DNA of 64,000 bases from Trochalopteron elliotii (Eukaryota; Chordata; Aves; Passeriformes; Leiothrichidae), in assembly GCA_024734555.1 (NCBI GenBank), contig JANPWX010000614.1, positions 340,649 to 404,648 of the forward strand, given 5' to 3'. Position numbers and translations under genes: made by a program. Below are positions 1-25,900 of the stretch, in pieces (within the stretch, counting starts at the first letter, position 1; every line of letters starts with the position of its first letter). Below the pieces are notes generated by a model. It ran no database searches. It was not told the origin of the DNA and saw only the letters and a list, made by a program, of their open reading frames with translations.

Positions 1-1493
1 CGTGCTACCCATTCAATGCACTTCCAGCTGCAGGAGAGGACAATAATCAAAGAACCATTTTGTAAAGATTAAATTGTTACAAATTTGCCTGAAGTTCAAC
101 TGAGTCACAGTCAGAAACTTACTATTTTTAGTATACATGATGTAACATCATCTGTGGCCAAGCTTAAAGTCTGTAATACAGTGAAGTGTTTTAACAAGTC
201 ACTAATAGCAGCAAAAGCAAAAATTTGGTGTTAATTTCTGTGTCAGGGGCCAGTATGTATTTCTGGCATAAACTTTAGACTTCTAAAGATTATTGATATA
301 CAGAGGTGGGGTTTTTTTGGTGGGTTTTTTTGTTTGTTTGTTTTGTTTGTTTGCTTTGTTTTTGTTCGGTTTTTTTTTCTGAGCTCATGCATAGTATATG
401 CAGACAATGCAAGAGAATCCCAAGAGAATCCATTATGGCAACAATATTTTAATTTGACACTACAGATAGTTCTGTCACCAAATGAAAGTACTAATAATGG
501 CTGCAAGCCTGCTCTACTTTGGGCATTTCTTCTTTCAAAGTCATTACCATCTCTGCAGCAAGCACTGGTTCGAAGTATTACAGAAGTCCATCTGAGTGGA
601 AAAACAGAACACACTGAATGTTCAAAGTTTACTGGTGTTTACCAAGCTCAGACATCCAACTGTGATTCCATTATCCAATGTGCTCCATGACTTGTGAGTA
701 TTCGACATGGCAAGAGACAGAAATGCTGCCAATGCTAAAAGGACAACTTTGGAAGTTAAACATAAAATCTTTGAAAAAATTTTTTGAGTAACTGGTCAGA
801 AATTAACTCACTAGGAGAAGCCAAAAATACTTAGTATATGACCTTCTTAACATTTTATTCAGTGGAAGAACTTTAATGGACTATGGTTCTTAACTAACTC
901 TTCAGATACAATACTGTATTTTATTAAATTTTAATTAAATCATGAGTTGATACTCAGAACACGGAAAGCTGAAGATAGCCTGTGAGGGGAAAATAAAGGG
1001 TAAACACAAAAGTAGGTCAGACTTAATGATTAACACAATTAAATTTACTCTTGTTTACATCAAATTTTGTTTTCTGCACTTCCTAGCAGTCTCCCTGGAA
1101 GATCAGGAACCAAATTCTGGTGGTCAATGCATGACCAAACTTAAAGCCTGTTAAAGCACTTCTAAAAAATCTGCTCCAGAGTCTGCCTTTCTCTAGTATA
1201 TGCCAACTTACACATGGTGCTAGTTCTATTTCAGAATAGCAGTGACATGTTAGGAAGCGATGTGAAACAATGGTATTTGTAACTCCCATCTTTTGCTAGA
1301 GAAGAAGGAAAAGGATAAAAACAGGACATCCATCCAACAGGAAAAGCAGGAAAAAAAGTCTGACTAAAAGTACCCAACTTTGCAGTTAATATATGCCATT
1401 CAGCAGCCAGCTGGGAGACACATTTTGATTAGGTTTCTAGCCAAGACTGCAGATGTCCATGTCTGTAATCACTGCTGCATTTGCTCTTTAATA
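1..1493. other. Intronic sequence (IFT140 intron; TMEM204 intron or upstream)
   Basis: AT-rich sequence without recognisable exons. A T-rich (TTTG)n-like simple repeat occupies about 309-379. The open frames here (for example 334-690 and 1083-1289) have low-complexity starts and match no family I recognise. Confidence 0.6.
309..379. repeat. T-rich (TTTG)n simple repeat
   Basis: T runs are interspersed with TTTG and TTTTG units. It could be a decayed poly(A) tail of a minus-strand retroposon or a simple repeat; no retroposon body is recognised beside it. Confidence 0.6.
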
Positions 1494-1985
1494 GAGAATC
1501 ATGGATTATCTCAGGTTGGAAGGGGCCTACAAGGATCATTGTGTTCAGCTCCCTATTCCTTGCAGGACTACCTTAAACTAAAACGTATCACTAAGAGCAT
1601 CCTAAACAAACCAGAACTCTGGCAGCCTTGGTGCAACGACCACTGCCCTGGGGAGCTTATTCCAGTGCCCAACCACCCTCTGCAGGAAGAACCTGCTCCT
1701 AATAACGAACATAGCCCTCCCCTGACACAGCTCCAGCCATTCCCTCAGGTCCTGGCACCAGACAGCAGAGATCAGCACCTCCCCAGTGTGAGGAAGGTGC
1801 AGAATATGACAGGTCACCTGTCAGCCTTCTCTTCTCCTGGCTGAACTGGCCAAGTGATCTCAGCCACTCCTTGCGTGTCTTACCCTGGAGGTCTTTCACC
1901 ATCCTGGTTACCCTGCCATGGGCATACTGCCATCATTCAGTGTAGTTTTGTCATCCTCCCTGTCATGGTGTTCCAGTACGGACTC
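1494..1985 (-). mobile_element. CR1 LINE 3' fragment
   Basis: Read on plus, it opens with AATCATGGATT then GGTTGGAAGGGGCC, the reverse complement of the avian CR1 3' end. It continues through the conserved segments on accepted and paired ends of the CR1 3' region. The orientation is therefore minus. The left boundary is clear and the right one approximate. Open frames inside it are not genes. Confidence 0.8.
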
Positions 1986-2208
1986 CGGCCTGTACACTTT
2001 CCTCTTCAGTTCAAGGAGATCCCTGCTCAGCCAGGCCCTCTACTTCTTCCCTGCTTGCATGATTCCCCATGCTTTAGAATTGCTGGCTCCTGTGGTTATA
2101 AGAGGTCACCACTTTGCCCACAAGTCTCTCTTTATAAACTGCACATCTCAGAGGACACCTTTTCTAGTTGGCCCTTCAGTCCCTGCACCAGAAGTTACTT
2201 TCAACATG

Positions 2209-2512
2209 TGTAGCCCTGGTTCCATGCCCAAGGTGTTTTGGTTTTCTGAAATTCTTTTCCCAGGGAATTTTCTGTAAACAAGAGAAATGTTTTTGTAACT
2301 GTACCTATGTTATTCATTCCTTTCCCTATGAGGGACTTCTTAATGTCCCTCTGGTCTGACCAATGTGATTGAAGAGGTTTGCCTTTGTTTCACCAATCAA
2401 ACTGGTCTGTGTAAAACAGTATAAAAGGGAGACACATCCCAAAAATAAAGGAGTCATTTTCAGCCTTCTAAATCTCGGAGTCTGTGTCGTTGTAGTGTAA
2501 AACAGCGTCACA
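2209..2512 (+). mobile_element. Solo LTR, gammaretrovirus-like, with 4-bp target duplication
   Basis: The 304-bp element starts TGTAGCCC and ends GCGTCACA, and is flanked by CATG at 2205-2208 and 2513-2516. It has two CCAAT boxes (2360-2364, 2393-2397), a TATAAA box at 2420-2425 and an AATAAA signal at 2444-2449 in the right order for U3-R-U5 on plus. The 4-bp duplication and the short length fit a class I element. No internal viral genes are present, so it is a solo LTR. Confidence 0.82.
2420..2425 (+). promoter_or_regulatory. TATA box of the solo LTR
   Basis: TATAAA is followed by AGGGAG, about 23 bp downstream of a CCAAT box and 19 bp upstream of AATAAA. This is the normal layout of a retroviral LTR promoter. 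Present activity is unknown. Confidence 0.6.
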
Positions 2513-2516
2513 CATG

Positions 2517-14569
<12,053 letters not shown>

Positions 14570-16748
14570 AAGAGCACACTTGAAAGGGGAAAGATCTCCA
14601 AGGAGATCTGCACTGGAGTTATTTTCTATAAATATATGCTATAATTTAAGGGTTGAAAGACATCACAGTGTTCACTTGCGTGGGCAGAGGCCCTCAATTA
14701 TTATTCGGATGGGCTCCATCTATATACATATGTATAAACCACAATTTTATATATATATATAAAAGTAATATTATATTGCCCTCTCCTGCTGTACAGCACA
14801 GAATTCTTGGGTTGGTTGCATGGCAGCAGGGTCAACTGGAGAAGATACCAAGTGTGTGCAATGAGAATACAAGAAAGAGGGAAACAAACACATTTTCTTT
14901 GTCTGTATCAAGTTCTCCTGCTCCCTAAAAATAAAACAAAAACCTATAGGAGACCAGTGACAATAGCTTGGGAGTTCACAGGCAATCTGAGAAAGCAGAA
15001 AACTCACTGTAAATTAAGTGATAGGTTTAAAAGTGTAAATTTCATGACTTTCTAGTGCTTCTGTTTATCTCTCTACAAGAAATGGATTCTCATTAGCTGC
15101 AACACCTTTTCCCAGCCCCAGGACAAACCAGAGAGTAAAAACCAAAAGCAACTCTAACTATTCTTATGTAAAGAAAGGGAATGCAGAAGAATTAAAGTGC
15201 ATTTTTTCAGACTTTTTTTTTTGTATACTGAGACATAGGCTTGCTAATGTCCTACAGGTAAACAGACATTAAAAATGTGAAGGGTACGCAGCTAGAAACA
15301 GGCCACACATGCTGCTGAAAAATGTTTCAATGTTACATTGAGAGCAAATGTCCACCCTAGGCTACCTGAACTCCCTAATAATCAGATATATGATTAAATT
15401 ACATTGTTGGGAACTATTATAAGTAAGAAATATTCCAGCCCGAATTGGTTTATTTTCTCTCCAGCTAGTTAGAGGATTTGCTGTGGCTTTAGAATGCTAT
15501 GGCAGGACACCAGGTCTGCCCAGAGCCACATAACACAGGGAATATCAGAGAATAGAGCTGCCACTCAAGCACCCAGACTGGAGAATAAGACAAATATACA
15601 GGACTTCAGGATTTTGAGATTTAAAAACAACCTGTCTAATACCTTAATATGATAATGGAGTGAAAAATTAGTGCCTTTAGAATTAAGTATAACATTTATA
15701 AGCCTTACCCTGAGAAGCACGTGGCTTTAAAAAAGTCATATATAAGTTTCAGAAAGAAAAACAACACAGCAAAAACTATTATGCAGGATACGTGGGATAC
15801 AGGAACCTGAGGCAACGACAGGTGTGTGAGCACACTCAGAATGCTGCTCTGAGCACAGTTAGTGATAGGTTTGAGGGACCTGAGCTGTGAATGTTACAAA
15901 TTCCTTAGGACTGTTGTGTTGCTCCCAGCTGAGTACACTGCTTTGCTTCTTTATCACTATTTCCACACTTTGTTAAAATGTAATCATCAAGCTGGCTCTT
16001 GAGTTCTGTTCTGCACTCAGTTTGGATGTGATAAGAAACTCAACCCTGACTACTGCTTTGCACCACGTTCCAAATGAGCAACACTCCACAGAGACTGATG
16101 CTCTAGAACAACTGCACTGCTCTAGACTGTCAGGGGAAATACCATAAAGCTGACAAAGAGTTTCTTCTAGTAGTAGGTTTGTAAAAACCAACTAAGATTA
16201 GTATTCATCTGCCTGCATTAATTTTCTGGGGAAAAAAAAAATTCCAGAAACAATATGTTATGATTAAATGAAGCGTTTTTTTTAAATAAAATATTAGAGT
16301 ATTTAAGAGACATTATATAATTTCCTCTAATATTGCGATATCCATATTATAATAATGTACATGTGAATTTAAAAATCAGCTACGTGGTCCATAAATCTGT
16401 AACACTCGGTATTGCTGTGATTATTTTAGATGTATAAATAAAATTGTGAATGTTCATTTTCTGCTACTGATGACATTTTTGCCATTCAGACACAGGATAA
16501 GGTTGCAGGTTATCAGTAATTCTTTCTCTTTTAGTAAAAAAGAATCCACAACATATTCTAGACAGAGAATGAGCAGAGCATGCATTAAAATGTCTGTGAG
16601 AAAGATGTTTCATCTGGTTAAAAATGAAAGGGAGAATGAAATCAGAGAGGGAAAAGCAAGGAGAATCTAGGAGGATCTACACTTCATACAAACCTTTAAC
16701 AAAAATAAACTGCACCCATGAAGAAATACATACAAATAGTTATGATAC
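14570..16748 (+). other. TMEM204 3' UTR and flank up to the IFT140 exon 17 donor
   Basis: No further coding sequence is seen. Candidate poly(A) signals AATAAA lie at 14930-14935, 16285-16290 and 16437-16442; which is used cannot be told from DNA. If the distal ones are used, the TMEM204 3' end comes within about 300 bp of the IFT140 exon 17 donor on the other strand. A short TA microsatellite is at 14746-14762. Confidence 0.5.
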
Positions 16749-16945
16749 CTTTTTATCAGCTTGATGGATTTGAAGGCCTCATCCATGTCTCCAGTAGTCA
16801 GATAGTAGCTGAAGTTCAGCATGGCATCCTGGGTGGTCTTATCAAAGTCTCCCAATCCAATGAAATCTCTCATGGGTCTTCTTGCAACCATCTGAGAGAC
16901 TGTTCCTGAGCCAGACTCTGATGCTCCCTTCTCAGCTTCTCCCAG
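16749..16945 (-). CDS. IFT140: IFT140 coding exon 17, last one in the window
   Basis: The acceptor is CTCCTTTCAG and the donor is GTATCA. The exon is 197 nt and leaves two bases of a split codon (serine in relatives). It encodes [16 protein letters not shown] and [14 protein letters not shown], the start of the TPR-like solenoid. The open frame runs about 216 nt further upstream, but a CTAG acceptor at 17100 would break the frame set by exon 16. The next exon was not found to the left, consistent with TMEM204 nesting in this long intron. Confidence 0.95.
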
Positions 16946-19900
16946 CTGAAAGGAGAAGTTTGTCATATAGGTATCAAGCAGGCTGAAACTTAATCCTTTG
17001 TACACTTCATTAATTACATTATTCCCACCACAGTCCAAGTTTTTTGTATCTGCAGGACCACGATCAATAGCGACAATAGCTGAAGTTTCAGAACTTCCTA
17101 GAAAATGCAACAAAATATGGAATGTCATAGCAGAGATTAGCATATTGCAGTGAACAATCACAGCATGTCAGTGATCACTGGAGATTGATAAAATACCACA
17201 GAAATGTAACCTTTTATTGCAGTCATTATTATTTTATATATATATATGTATTATAATAGTACTACTATTACAATAACAACTGCTAAGTTCACAGATTTCT
17301 GAAGACTTCAGATAGGTATCTCTTCAAGTTTAGTCTCTTCTCAAATATTAGTCTGCTGTTCTGAAAGTTAACTATACAGACCAAATTCTTTTATCCTTGC
17401 CTTCATGTTAATCTTATGAATACTGAAGCTCAGGTTCAAACCCTTCCCCTTACAACTGGCAGTTCTACAGCTTCAGGGACACTTCTACCACACACTGAAA
17501 GGCAACTCAAAGCAATTCAATCATTATGCAGAAAAACTATAAAGTCTCAATCCTCAATATCAAATGATCTGTCTGGAGTGTAACAAGGAAATTTTCCCAA
17601 GCCAGGCACAGAGGAAGATAATCTGAGTCACAAAGGATGCCAATCATACAGTTACGTAAGATAACAAAATTTTATGGCATACAGAAGCCAATAAAAATTG
17701 TATTATATTATAATAAAATGGAAGTCCTGGGTATAGTAAAAGACCGAAATCAATAGCACAAATCTGTTCGACTAGAACTTGAGGAATTTCTGGAACCAGG
17801 ACAGTAAAGACATAATGAATAAGGAGAAACCCTGGAATGAAACTTGGTCAACAAGGCGGGTTGCATCAAATTGATTTGCTGTATTTAAAGCAAACTCTGT
17901 TCTTATACTAAATTAGGCTTCCCAAATGAATACAAGTGATGTAAAAAACGACTCTGTCATAAAAAGACAACCACCTTCCAAGAAAAGGGAAACAAGAGAG
18001 GAGTGGAGGATGAAGGAAGAGGACCAAAGCAATGCAGATACTTACAGCTTTATAAACACATCCCCTCCGAAAACGCAACTAATGGCAGCAATAATCCATA
18101 CAGAGTAAAAAAAAAAAATGGAAAGAAACAATATCAAAGTAAAATAGCATGAGATGATGGAGAAGTGTTAAAAAGAAAGATTGGAAAATGCAGCATATCA
18201 CATTTGACCTTTCAGCTTAAGGGAAAAAGAAAAGCAAACAGTACAACTCTAAAAGCTCAGTCTGCACAGGAAGACTGACAACAGGCAGTGCTTTGAAGTG
18301 GATGAACTGCAAAGTGCTGCTCTGAATCTGAACATAATAAGTAGATACGTTTTCCCTGTCTAATATTGGTGCCATACTACATGAGGATTAGAAGTCTTAT
18401 TAATACTAATTTCCTGTAGACTTTACAAAACTAAATACATTAGTATAGTAAATGGGCTCTGTTACATTCCCTCTACAAGACAGGAACAGAGCAAATCATC
18501 ACCCTAAGAAGCACCAGAAAACTCAGGTCAGAACTTCACCAGAAACCAATCTGTAGGTGAAAGGCTGCAGCTCACCCAAAATGCATGGAATTACTTAGGG
18601 TATTCTTTACCTGAGATGCAAACAGTTTTGGACTGAAATTCACGTTTTAGAAGTCAGAGCCTGTGTTCTTGGCACTTACAGCACACAGGCACTTGTTGAT
18701 GGTGCAAGATAACTATTCTTGCTCTCTCAGGTATTCTTGGAGATTAAGCTTCATTCCAGTAAGGAAGTGGGATGCTTCTGCCAAAGCCAGTATGAAATGT
18801 CCTATCTTACAGCCTACATAAATCTCACACACACACCCCCTCTTGTACTTGCAATAGGCACAGTGACCAGATAAAGCAGAGTTTTTTTCACATCCCTTTT
18901 TCAATTGCATTACCCTGTTTCTCCTACACTTGTATGTCACATTCAGTTTACAATATCCATAAAAAGCCATTTCACTATGAATTCCACAATTCTGCCAAAT
19001 TCATCTGAATCAGAATTATCTTTATGTCATTTCTACATGGCATGCATCCCCTGCCATTGGAATTGCTCTACCTACCCCAGACTCAATTTGGTTACATTTG
19101 ATCCCTATACAGTGGAAAGTCTGGGAAGGGAAGGAATTCTTAGAGATTACCTCACCTTTTTTGCAAAGTAATAATGTGGGACCTCTATGCCCAGAAGAAC
19201 CTGGTAGGATGAGGGCAATGGAAAGCTGTCCTGCAGCAAAAGGCCATGCTCTTCAGTGCTGAAGAATGACAGAATCCAAACATCCATCTGGAAAATTAAG
19301 CAGAGCACTGTTTTGTTTTTATGCTGCAATATCCTTCTTTCTTTTTATTTTCCATATTCACTTGGCAGAAGCTTCTCTTGACAATAGCATGACCTATACA
19401 TTCAGACACAGCTGCTGGGAGGGCAGAGCCACACGCTTCCTCCCTACAGCGAGCAGCTAGCCCCTCGCTCTGCATTCCAGACTGGTCCTCCTGCACAGGG
19501 ACCACCACCTCTGCTCAGCAACCAGCTTCACCCACCATAAACAGAGAAGCCTCTGCTCACAGATGACTGCTTCAGGCATCTCTCTGAGAAGATCTGGCTC
19601 AGGGCAAAGAAACAGAATCACAGAGTGGTTTGGGTTGGAAGGGGCCTTAAAAACTATCTAGTTCCAAACCCCTGCCAGGGCAGGGACACCTTCCACTAGA
19701 CCAGGCTGCTCCAAGTCCTGTCCAACCTGGCTTTGAACACTTCCAGAGATAGAGCAGCCACAACTATGTTCAACATTTTTTGAAAAACATTATATTATTC
19801 CCGTTGTAAGTTCATAGCTCACTGACTGCTTTGAGTTCCCAGGAAATACAGCATCCAAAAAATATAATTCAAAAATAGTTCTTCTAGCAGTTTAAGTATT

Positions 19901-22900
19901 GACCTGACTCAAGTTAAAATATTTATTTCCAGCAGAAGTTAATCAGACTTCTCATTTACTAAAGCATAAACAAAGACTAAAGAGTTCTGCTGGATAAGGG
20001 ACAAAAAGTAAGTAGCATTCCTTTTATTTTTGTTTTTTTCAACTTTATTTAGCAGCCAAGCTTTTTTTTTTTTTTTAAGTTTTTTACTTGAGGAATATTA
20101 GGTTGGATTGTTCTTTGCTGGAAGACCCTAGCCAGGCCTTTCAAGACATCCCTATCCCATTTCTCCTTTTTACTTTGATCTTCACATGGTTGTTCTAAGG
20201 TCATCTTAACCAACAAAATACACAAAGAGCTTTCTACCTCTAATTTTATGAGATGTAGTTTAAATAAGGCACAAATACAAAAACTTGAGATTATAATGGA
20301 TGTTCCAAATCAACAGAATGTTTATGCAGTATATGCAGTTCTGTACAAAGTGGTAAGGAACAGTACAAACAATAGCAGGGGAAGAGGGGAAGATTTGTTT
20401 GTGTGATAAAAGAAATCGTTGATTAGATCATTTCTGATCGATAAAAATGAAATCTTTTTTCTAATGTAAAAAAGACCATAACAGACAATTTGTGAAGTCC
20501 CATAAAAATGTACAATGTCTCTCTAGAAAAGCAGAAGAAGGGAGGGACTGAGTAGACGAGCATATTTCTCTGTTCACCTTAACAGTAGTGTCCCTGTTAT
20601 TCTATCAAGTTAATTCTTGCTGCTAAAAGTGGAATCAAGATACAAAATCAGCATTTTTTTAAGTTACAAACTTCTAGATTATCAATCTAGATTATCCTGA
20701 AAAACTGTAGTCCAGATACAAGCTTGCATTATGGTCATTCCCAAAATTCTATCACAGCTAAAGAAATCCCCTTTTTCTTCTTCACTGTATGCAAGCTCGG
20801 TCCAAACCAGAGAGCTGCCATAGAGGGACTGCCTGAAGCACAGACACCAAACATAGGGCTCACAACTCATTTTTGCACGTAGTAAAGTGTACTACCCACT
20901 CCTACATCCTTAATAAAGCACAAAGGATTTATTACTTGGACAGGAAGAACTTCATGTAAAACAAGATAAAACAAATAAAAAAGACCATACTGTGCCCTCA
21001 GTCTGGTTTTTCTTTTGGTCTGGAAGTTGGAGGCTGGTTTCAGGAATTGCTTCACATACAAAAAGTCTTGGTTCACTCTGGTCCCAGAAATGGCAAGCAG
21101 GGATATGACTGTGCAACTCTGGATACTCCACTACAGATCTACCAAGAGACAAGAAAAAATGTAGAAAGGGAGACAAAGTAAATCCAGCCCATTCAGTGCA
21201 AGAGTGTAAATAAAGCTTTAGCCAGGGGATCATTCGCAGTTATTTATACTCTGTATTAGAACATTACCAGATACATTTTCCTGACTCCTAACATTTTACA
21301 CATGGCAATGACACTTCTAGTTTGGTCTATTACACTGGCAGTGGTGACAGACATAAAGCATTTTGGTAGGAAAAAAGTTGGTACTGCCTATAGAAATCGA
21401 TACTTAAAATCTGGATTTTAAGATCGCCTGAAATTGCAGGTCCTACAGAAACAGTTGAACATCCTTCAAACTATCTACCTCAGTGCCTGCTGCTGTAACA
21501 CAGGGGTTACCTCAGCTCTGTCTTCAAACCATGGAATCATTAAGACTGGAAGAGCCCTCTAAAATCACCAAGTCTAACCGTGCACCCAGCACCACCACCT
21601 CACTGGCCACTAAACCATGTCCCAGAGTGACACATCCACGCATTTTTTCCTTCCACTTCCCCACATGGTGATTCCACCACTGCTGTGGCCAGCTCGTTCC
21701 AATGCCTGACAATTCTACCTGAAGAAATTTTCCCTAACACCCAATCTAAATCTTTATTGGAACAACTTGAGGCCATTTCCTCTCATCCTATTGATTTTTA
21801 CCTGGGAGAAGAGACCAACCACCACCTGGCTAATGTATGTCAAGAACTCTAAGGCACTTTGGAAGGACACATTAAGCACAAGGACTTCCCCTGTAGCCTT
21901 GGGAAAGCCAGTCTCTGACAGCAGTTTAAATAATAACATCTTACTGCCTCCTTTGGGCATTTCAATACTATTTCAGTTCCAGCCACGTCAAGACTCCAGA
22001 CATATAGAATCACATTATTTTAGTAATGGCTTAGTATTCATTCTTCTGAAAAAATGTCAGATTATTTAAAAGAGAAACCAAAGACATCATTAAAGTATTT
22101 TTTCACTTGCTGTCACCACTGAAGGGTGGAATTTGTGGGGAGGACTGCAGTAGAGCTAGAGGGCAGACTGAAAGAGAGATTCAAAGAGGTGCAGAAACAC
22201 CCTAAGTCCTCTTCCTCCCACAGAATTCAAAATCAGTAAATTACAAACTGCAAAACAGTATTTGTATAAAAAACCTGGGAGTGTTTAGATTTTGCCTCAG
22301 GAGGAGGGAAAGAGAAGCAGAAGAGGTGTAGATTATTATCACTTCCTGCTTCGTTTACTCATTCTAGTTTAAAGATCATTTAAAAGGAAGAACAGACAAA
22401 TGCATCTTCACACAGACTATCTAACAATCAAGCAGTGAAACAGGATTCCTGGCTTGGTTTGGCCTCTGTTGGGCTACACAAGATACTGCACTTGGAAACA
22501 ACTTCCTCACAGTTGACTACACTACCCCATAACCAAACAAGATGTAAGACCCCAGATTTGCACTGGCCTTAGTTTTTGATGAGCTAGGTAGTTTCTTCTG
22601 GCTTTCAGTGGTAAGCAGATGAATTCTTTTTTTTGCTCATAATACCCACAGTAGATAGCTGCTAAAAAAGCAATCCACCTGTTCCAATGCTGGTTTTTCT
22701 TAAGAAAAATACAGTCAGAAAAATTATTGTAAAATCAAATAGGAATTTGTACTCTAATATTGCACCATACTTTCACAAGCATTTCTATTTCACTGCATTG
22801 TGCTGCTAGGATTTCTAATGCACTTCCTACAGCACAGTCTGCATGAACTGAAAGGCATCAATCCTTAATAGAATTCTATTCTATTCTAACTCTCCCTGAA

Positions 22901-25900
22901 TTTCTCTTCTATGAATTTGTCCAATACCCTCCATGAGCCCTTCCTTCACTTTCTCTACTTCTTTTGCAAGGAGCTCCTTGGCTCAGCTGCATGTTGGATG
23001 AAGAACTGCCTCCTGCTTATTTTGAGCTTGCTTCCTGGATGTGTTGATTTGGCATAGGCCGGTGTCTGGCCGCAGTGACGTGGGGAGGGGTATGCCACAA
23101 GGGTAGTTTCTGTGAGAAGCTGCTAGAAGTTTCCACCATGTCCGACAGAGCCAACCTCTGACGGCTCTGAAGATAGACATGATGCTGGTAACACCTCTGT
23201 GATGATGTATTTAAGAAAAAAAAAAAATCAGAACAGCGCACACACAGTATTCCCCCAGGAGCGGGGAGGCGCCACGGTGGCCACCATGCCGGCACAGCCC
23301 GCAGCGAGCCTTCCCTGCCTGGCCACCCCAAGCCAGCTGAGCTGGGGGCAGAAGGGCAACGGCAGTGGTGGCTTCCCCCTGCCAGTGCCCCACATGAAGA
23401 GAGGTGATAAACAGCACAAGAGCCATGGTGACCGCCCCTGCAATGGTGGCAGGGCTGCCTGGCCGGCAGTGAAAGCATGATAAGCAATTCCCTGACACGC
23501 CATCTAGACAAGATCAATGTCTCGGCACTGCGGAATCTTGCAAGAATCTTTGAATTAGTGGAACTTGTTGACAATGGTAGCTACAAGCAGCAGTTTCTTT
23601 CTAGTCAGAGAAGAGGATGAAGTGAGGACAGGTGAGGGAGAACAATATGGCAACATCAAGGTCAGTGGAAAACAAAGAGGGGGAGGAAGTGCTCCAAAGC
23701 ACCAGAGCTGAGATTCCTCTGCAGGCCATGGTGAGGACTACAGTGAAAAAACCGTCTTCTTCCAATGCATGAAGTCCACAGGGGATTCAGAAATCCACTC
23801 GCAGCCCATGAGAAAAGTGCTGCCACCACAGCAGGTGGATGCTAGAGAAAGCTGTGGTCTAGAAGACCTGAATAGAGAGACAGAGCCCTTGCTTCTGAAC
23901 TTCCTATCCTTCACAGACTGCACCTGATCGAAGAGTGACCCATACCACAACAGTTTTGGGAAGACTGACTGTGGGAGGGACCCCATGGCACAGCAGAAGA
24001 AAGACTCTTCTCCCTGAACGAGCAGAAGAGATCTTGAGTGACAAACTGACCAAAACTCCCATGCCCTACCTCCATGCACTGTCAGTGGGCAGGAGGGAAG
24101 GGCTGGCGGGAAAAGAGGTGTTTTAAGGCTTATTTTACTTCTCATTATCCTCCTCTGACTCTGTTAATAACAAATACACTTTATACCTTTAAATTTAAAC
24201 CCATTTTGCCCTTACAGTGTTTTTCTCCCAGTCCTTAAGTCATGAACACTGTTAATTCTGGTTTTTTTTCCTTCTCTCCTCTCTGCCCAACTGTAAAGAC
24301 AAGGGTAAGCAAACAACTCCTGTGAGTGCCTAGCATTTGGCCAATGCCAAACCACAACACTAGGACCTTCATTTGACACTCCCTAGCTCGCATTATTGAA
24401 ACAGACAGGGATGCAGCTTGATGGACACACTGTCCTAGGATGACGTTATGATGCTTGTATCCCCAGGCGTCTGTTCTGTGTGTGCTGTATGTTGTGTTCT
24501 GGACCTTTAACACTGGTTCTGAGAGCGAAGCAGGGAAAGAAGCAGCACATAGTTTGTTTGAGAAAACAGCGTTCACTCCTACACATTCCTCTCTGGACTC
24601 TGCTGTGTTTGTCAGAGGTACGGACAGTGGTCGGAGAGAGAACCTTTTTTTTGCTTTTAGTTAGTTTAGATAGCTGAGGCAAAGAAGCTCCTGGACTGTT
24701 TTTTTTTCCCCTCTTCTTGAGACTGTTTAAACCTGCTCTGGACTGCAAAAAACCCAAAGGAGCATCGGGGAGCTGGCACTTGCAGCCCACCAGGGCCTAG
24801 ACCTCAGCATTTTCCAGCACTGAAGGGACTGGGACTGGTAAGAGGCTGAGAAAGCTGAGCTAACTCATGGCAAACACTTCTCTCAGTTTTGCCATCTCTC
24901 CTCAGAGCAGCGAGAGGTTTTATTGTTTCATATGTATTCATTCTTTACGTTTGTGGGCATTTTATTTGTTAAATAAATAGTTTTTTCCACTTTTCTCCAA
25001 AGAAGTTCTTTTCCCGGACCAGCTCGGGAGGGAGGGGCAGTTTAGGTTTGCTCTCCAGAGGAATATCATTCGGAGGTTTCCTCACAAATTTGCCATAAAC
25101 CAGGACACATACAATTCACCAGTGTTAATTAGCTCTTTAGAAATAAATAATTAATTTCATACAAGCTCCTTCCCAAGACAGAGCAATGTCAGAATCAAGA
25201 TGCGCTTGTCTTCACAGGGCAGATTTTCATCTAAAATCCACCATTAATACTTCTTGAAATAAAATCTCCTTACTTGCCAATGCCTTGTCCAGCAGAAAGG
25301 TGCCCCCTACCATCTCCCTGTTCAGCCTTGAAATCAAAGAGCGTAACTTGGTCCATTTCAACATCATAGAAACAGATCTTGGAATCGATGTTCCCATCTG
25401 CCTACAAGAAAGGAAAAAAAGAAGAATGCAGTCAAAAAGAAGAATAGGTATGTCTGTCCCATCTGCTTCATGCCCTCAGCTGTCTTCACTGGTCATCACA
25501 TAAGGTCATTCTTACTAAGAAATACAAGAAAATTCCTGGCTGTTTTTCTTTCCAACAAGTCAGCCTTGGATTTCTTTGAAACGCTACAAAGCGGCTTTTA
25601 CAACTAAAATCTTCCTTTTCTGGATTGTTCCCAAAACACTACAAAGCCTTAAAGAGACCTTAATTAATGCTGGGACATGACATTTCATTACATGACTCAC
25701 TACACTGCCTGGACCAGGTAGGTTTATTTCTTAGAAGTGATTCTTGCATCCTCAGTAATCTTGACCCACACCAGTCTATGAACCAATGGACAAGTCCCAG
25801 ACAGTGAGTGAAGAGCTGTGCCTCACCCTGTTGACAAGGATGCTGACTTTGCTGCCATTAGCATTGCATTTCACAGACACAATGTCTCCGCAGCCAGGGA

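Noticed and set aside
334..690. 118-codon plus frame starting in a T-rich repeat
   Set aside because: The start lies in a (TTTG)n-like tract and codes phenylalanine-rich sequence; there is no family match.
1083..1289. Possible further IFT140 exon left of TMEM204
   Set aside because: Translation in all minus frames does not match the expected continuation after KLIK; downstream exons are taken to lie off the window.
23017..23574. 185-codon minus frame and a Kozak-like ATG on plus at 23287
   Set aside because: Both lie in the long LTR-like element, and the GC-rich U3 explains the open frames in several phases.
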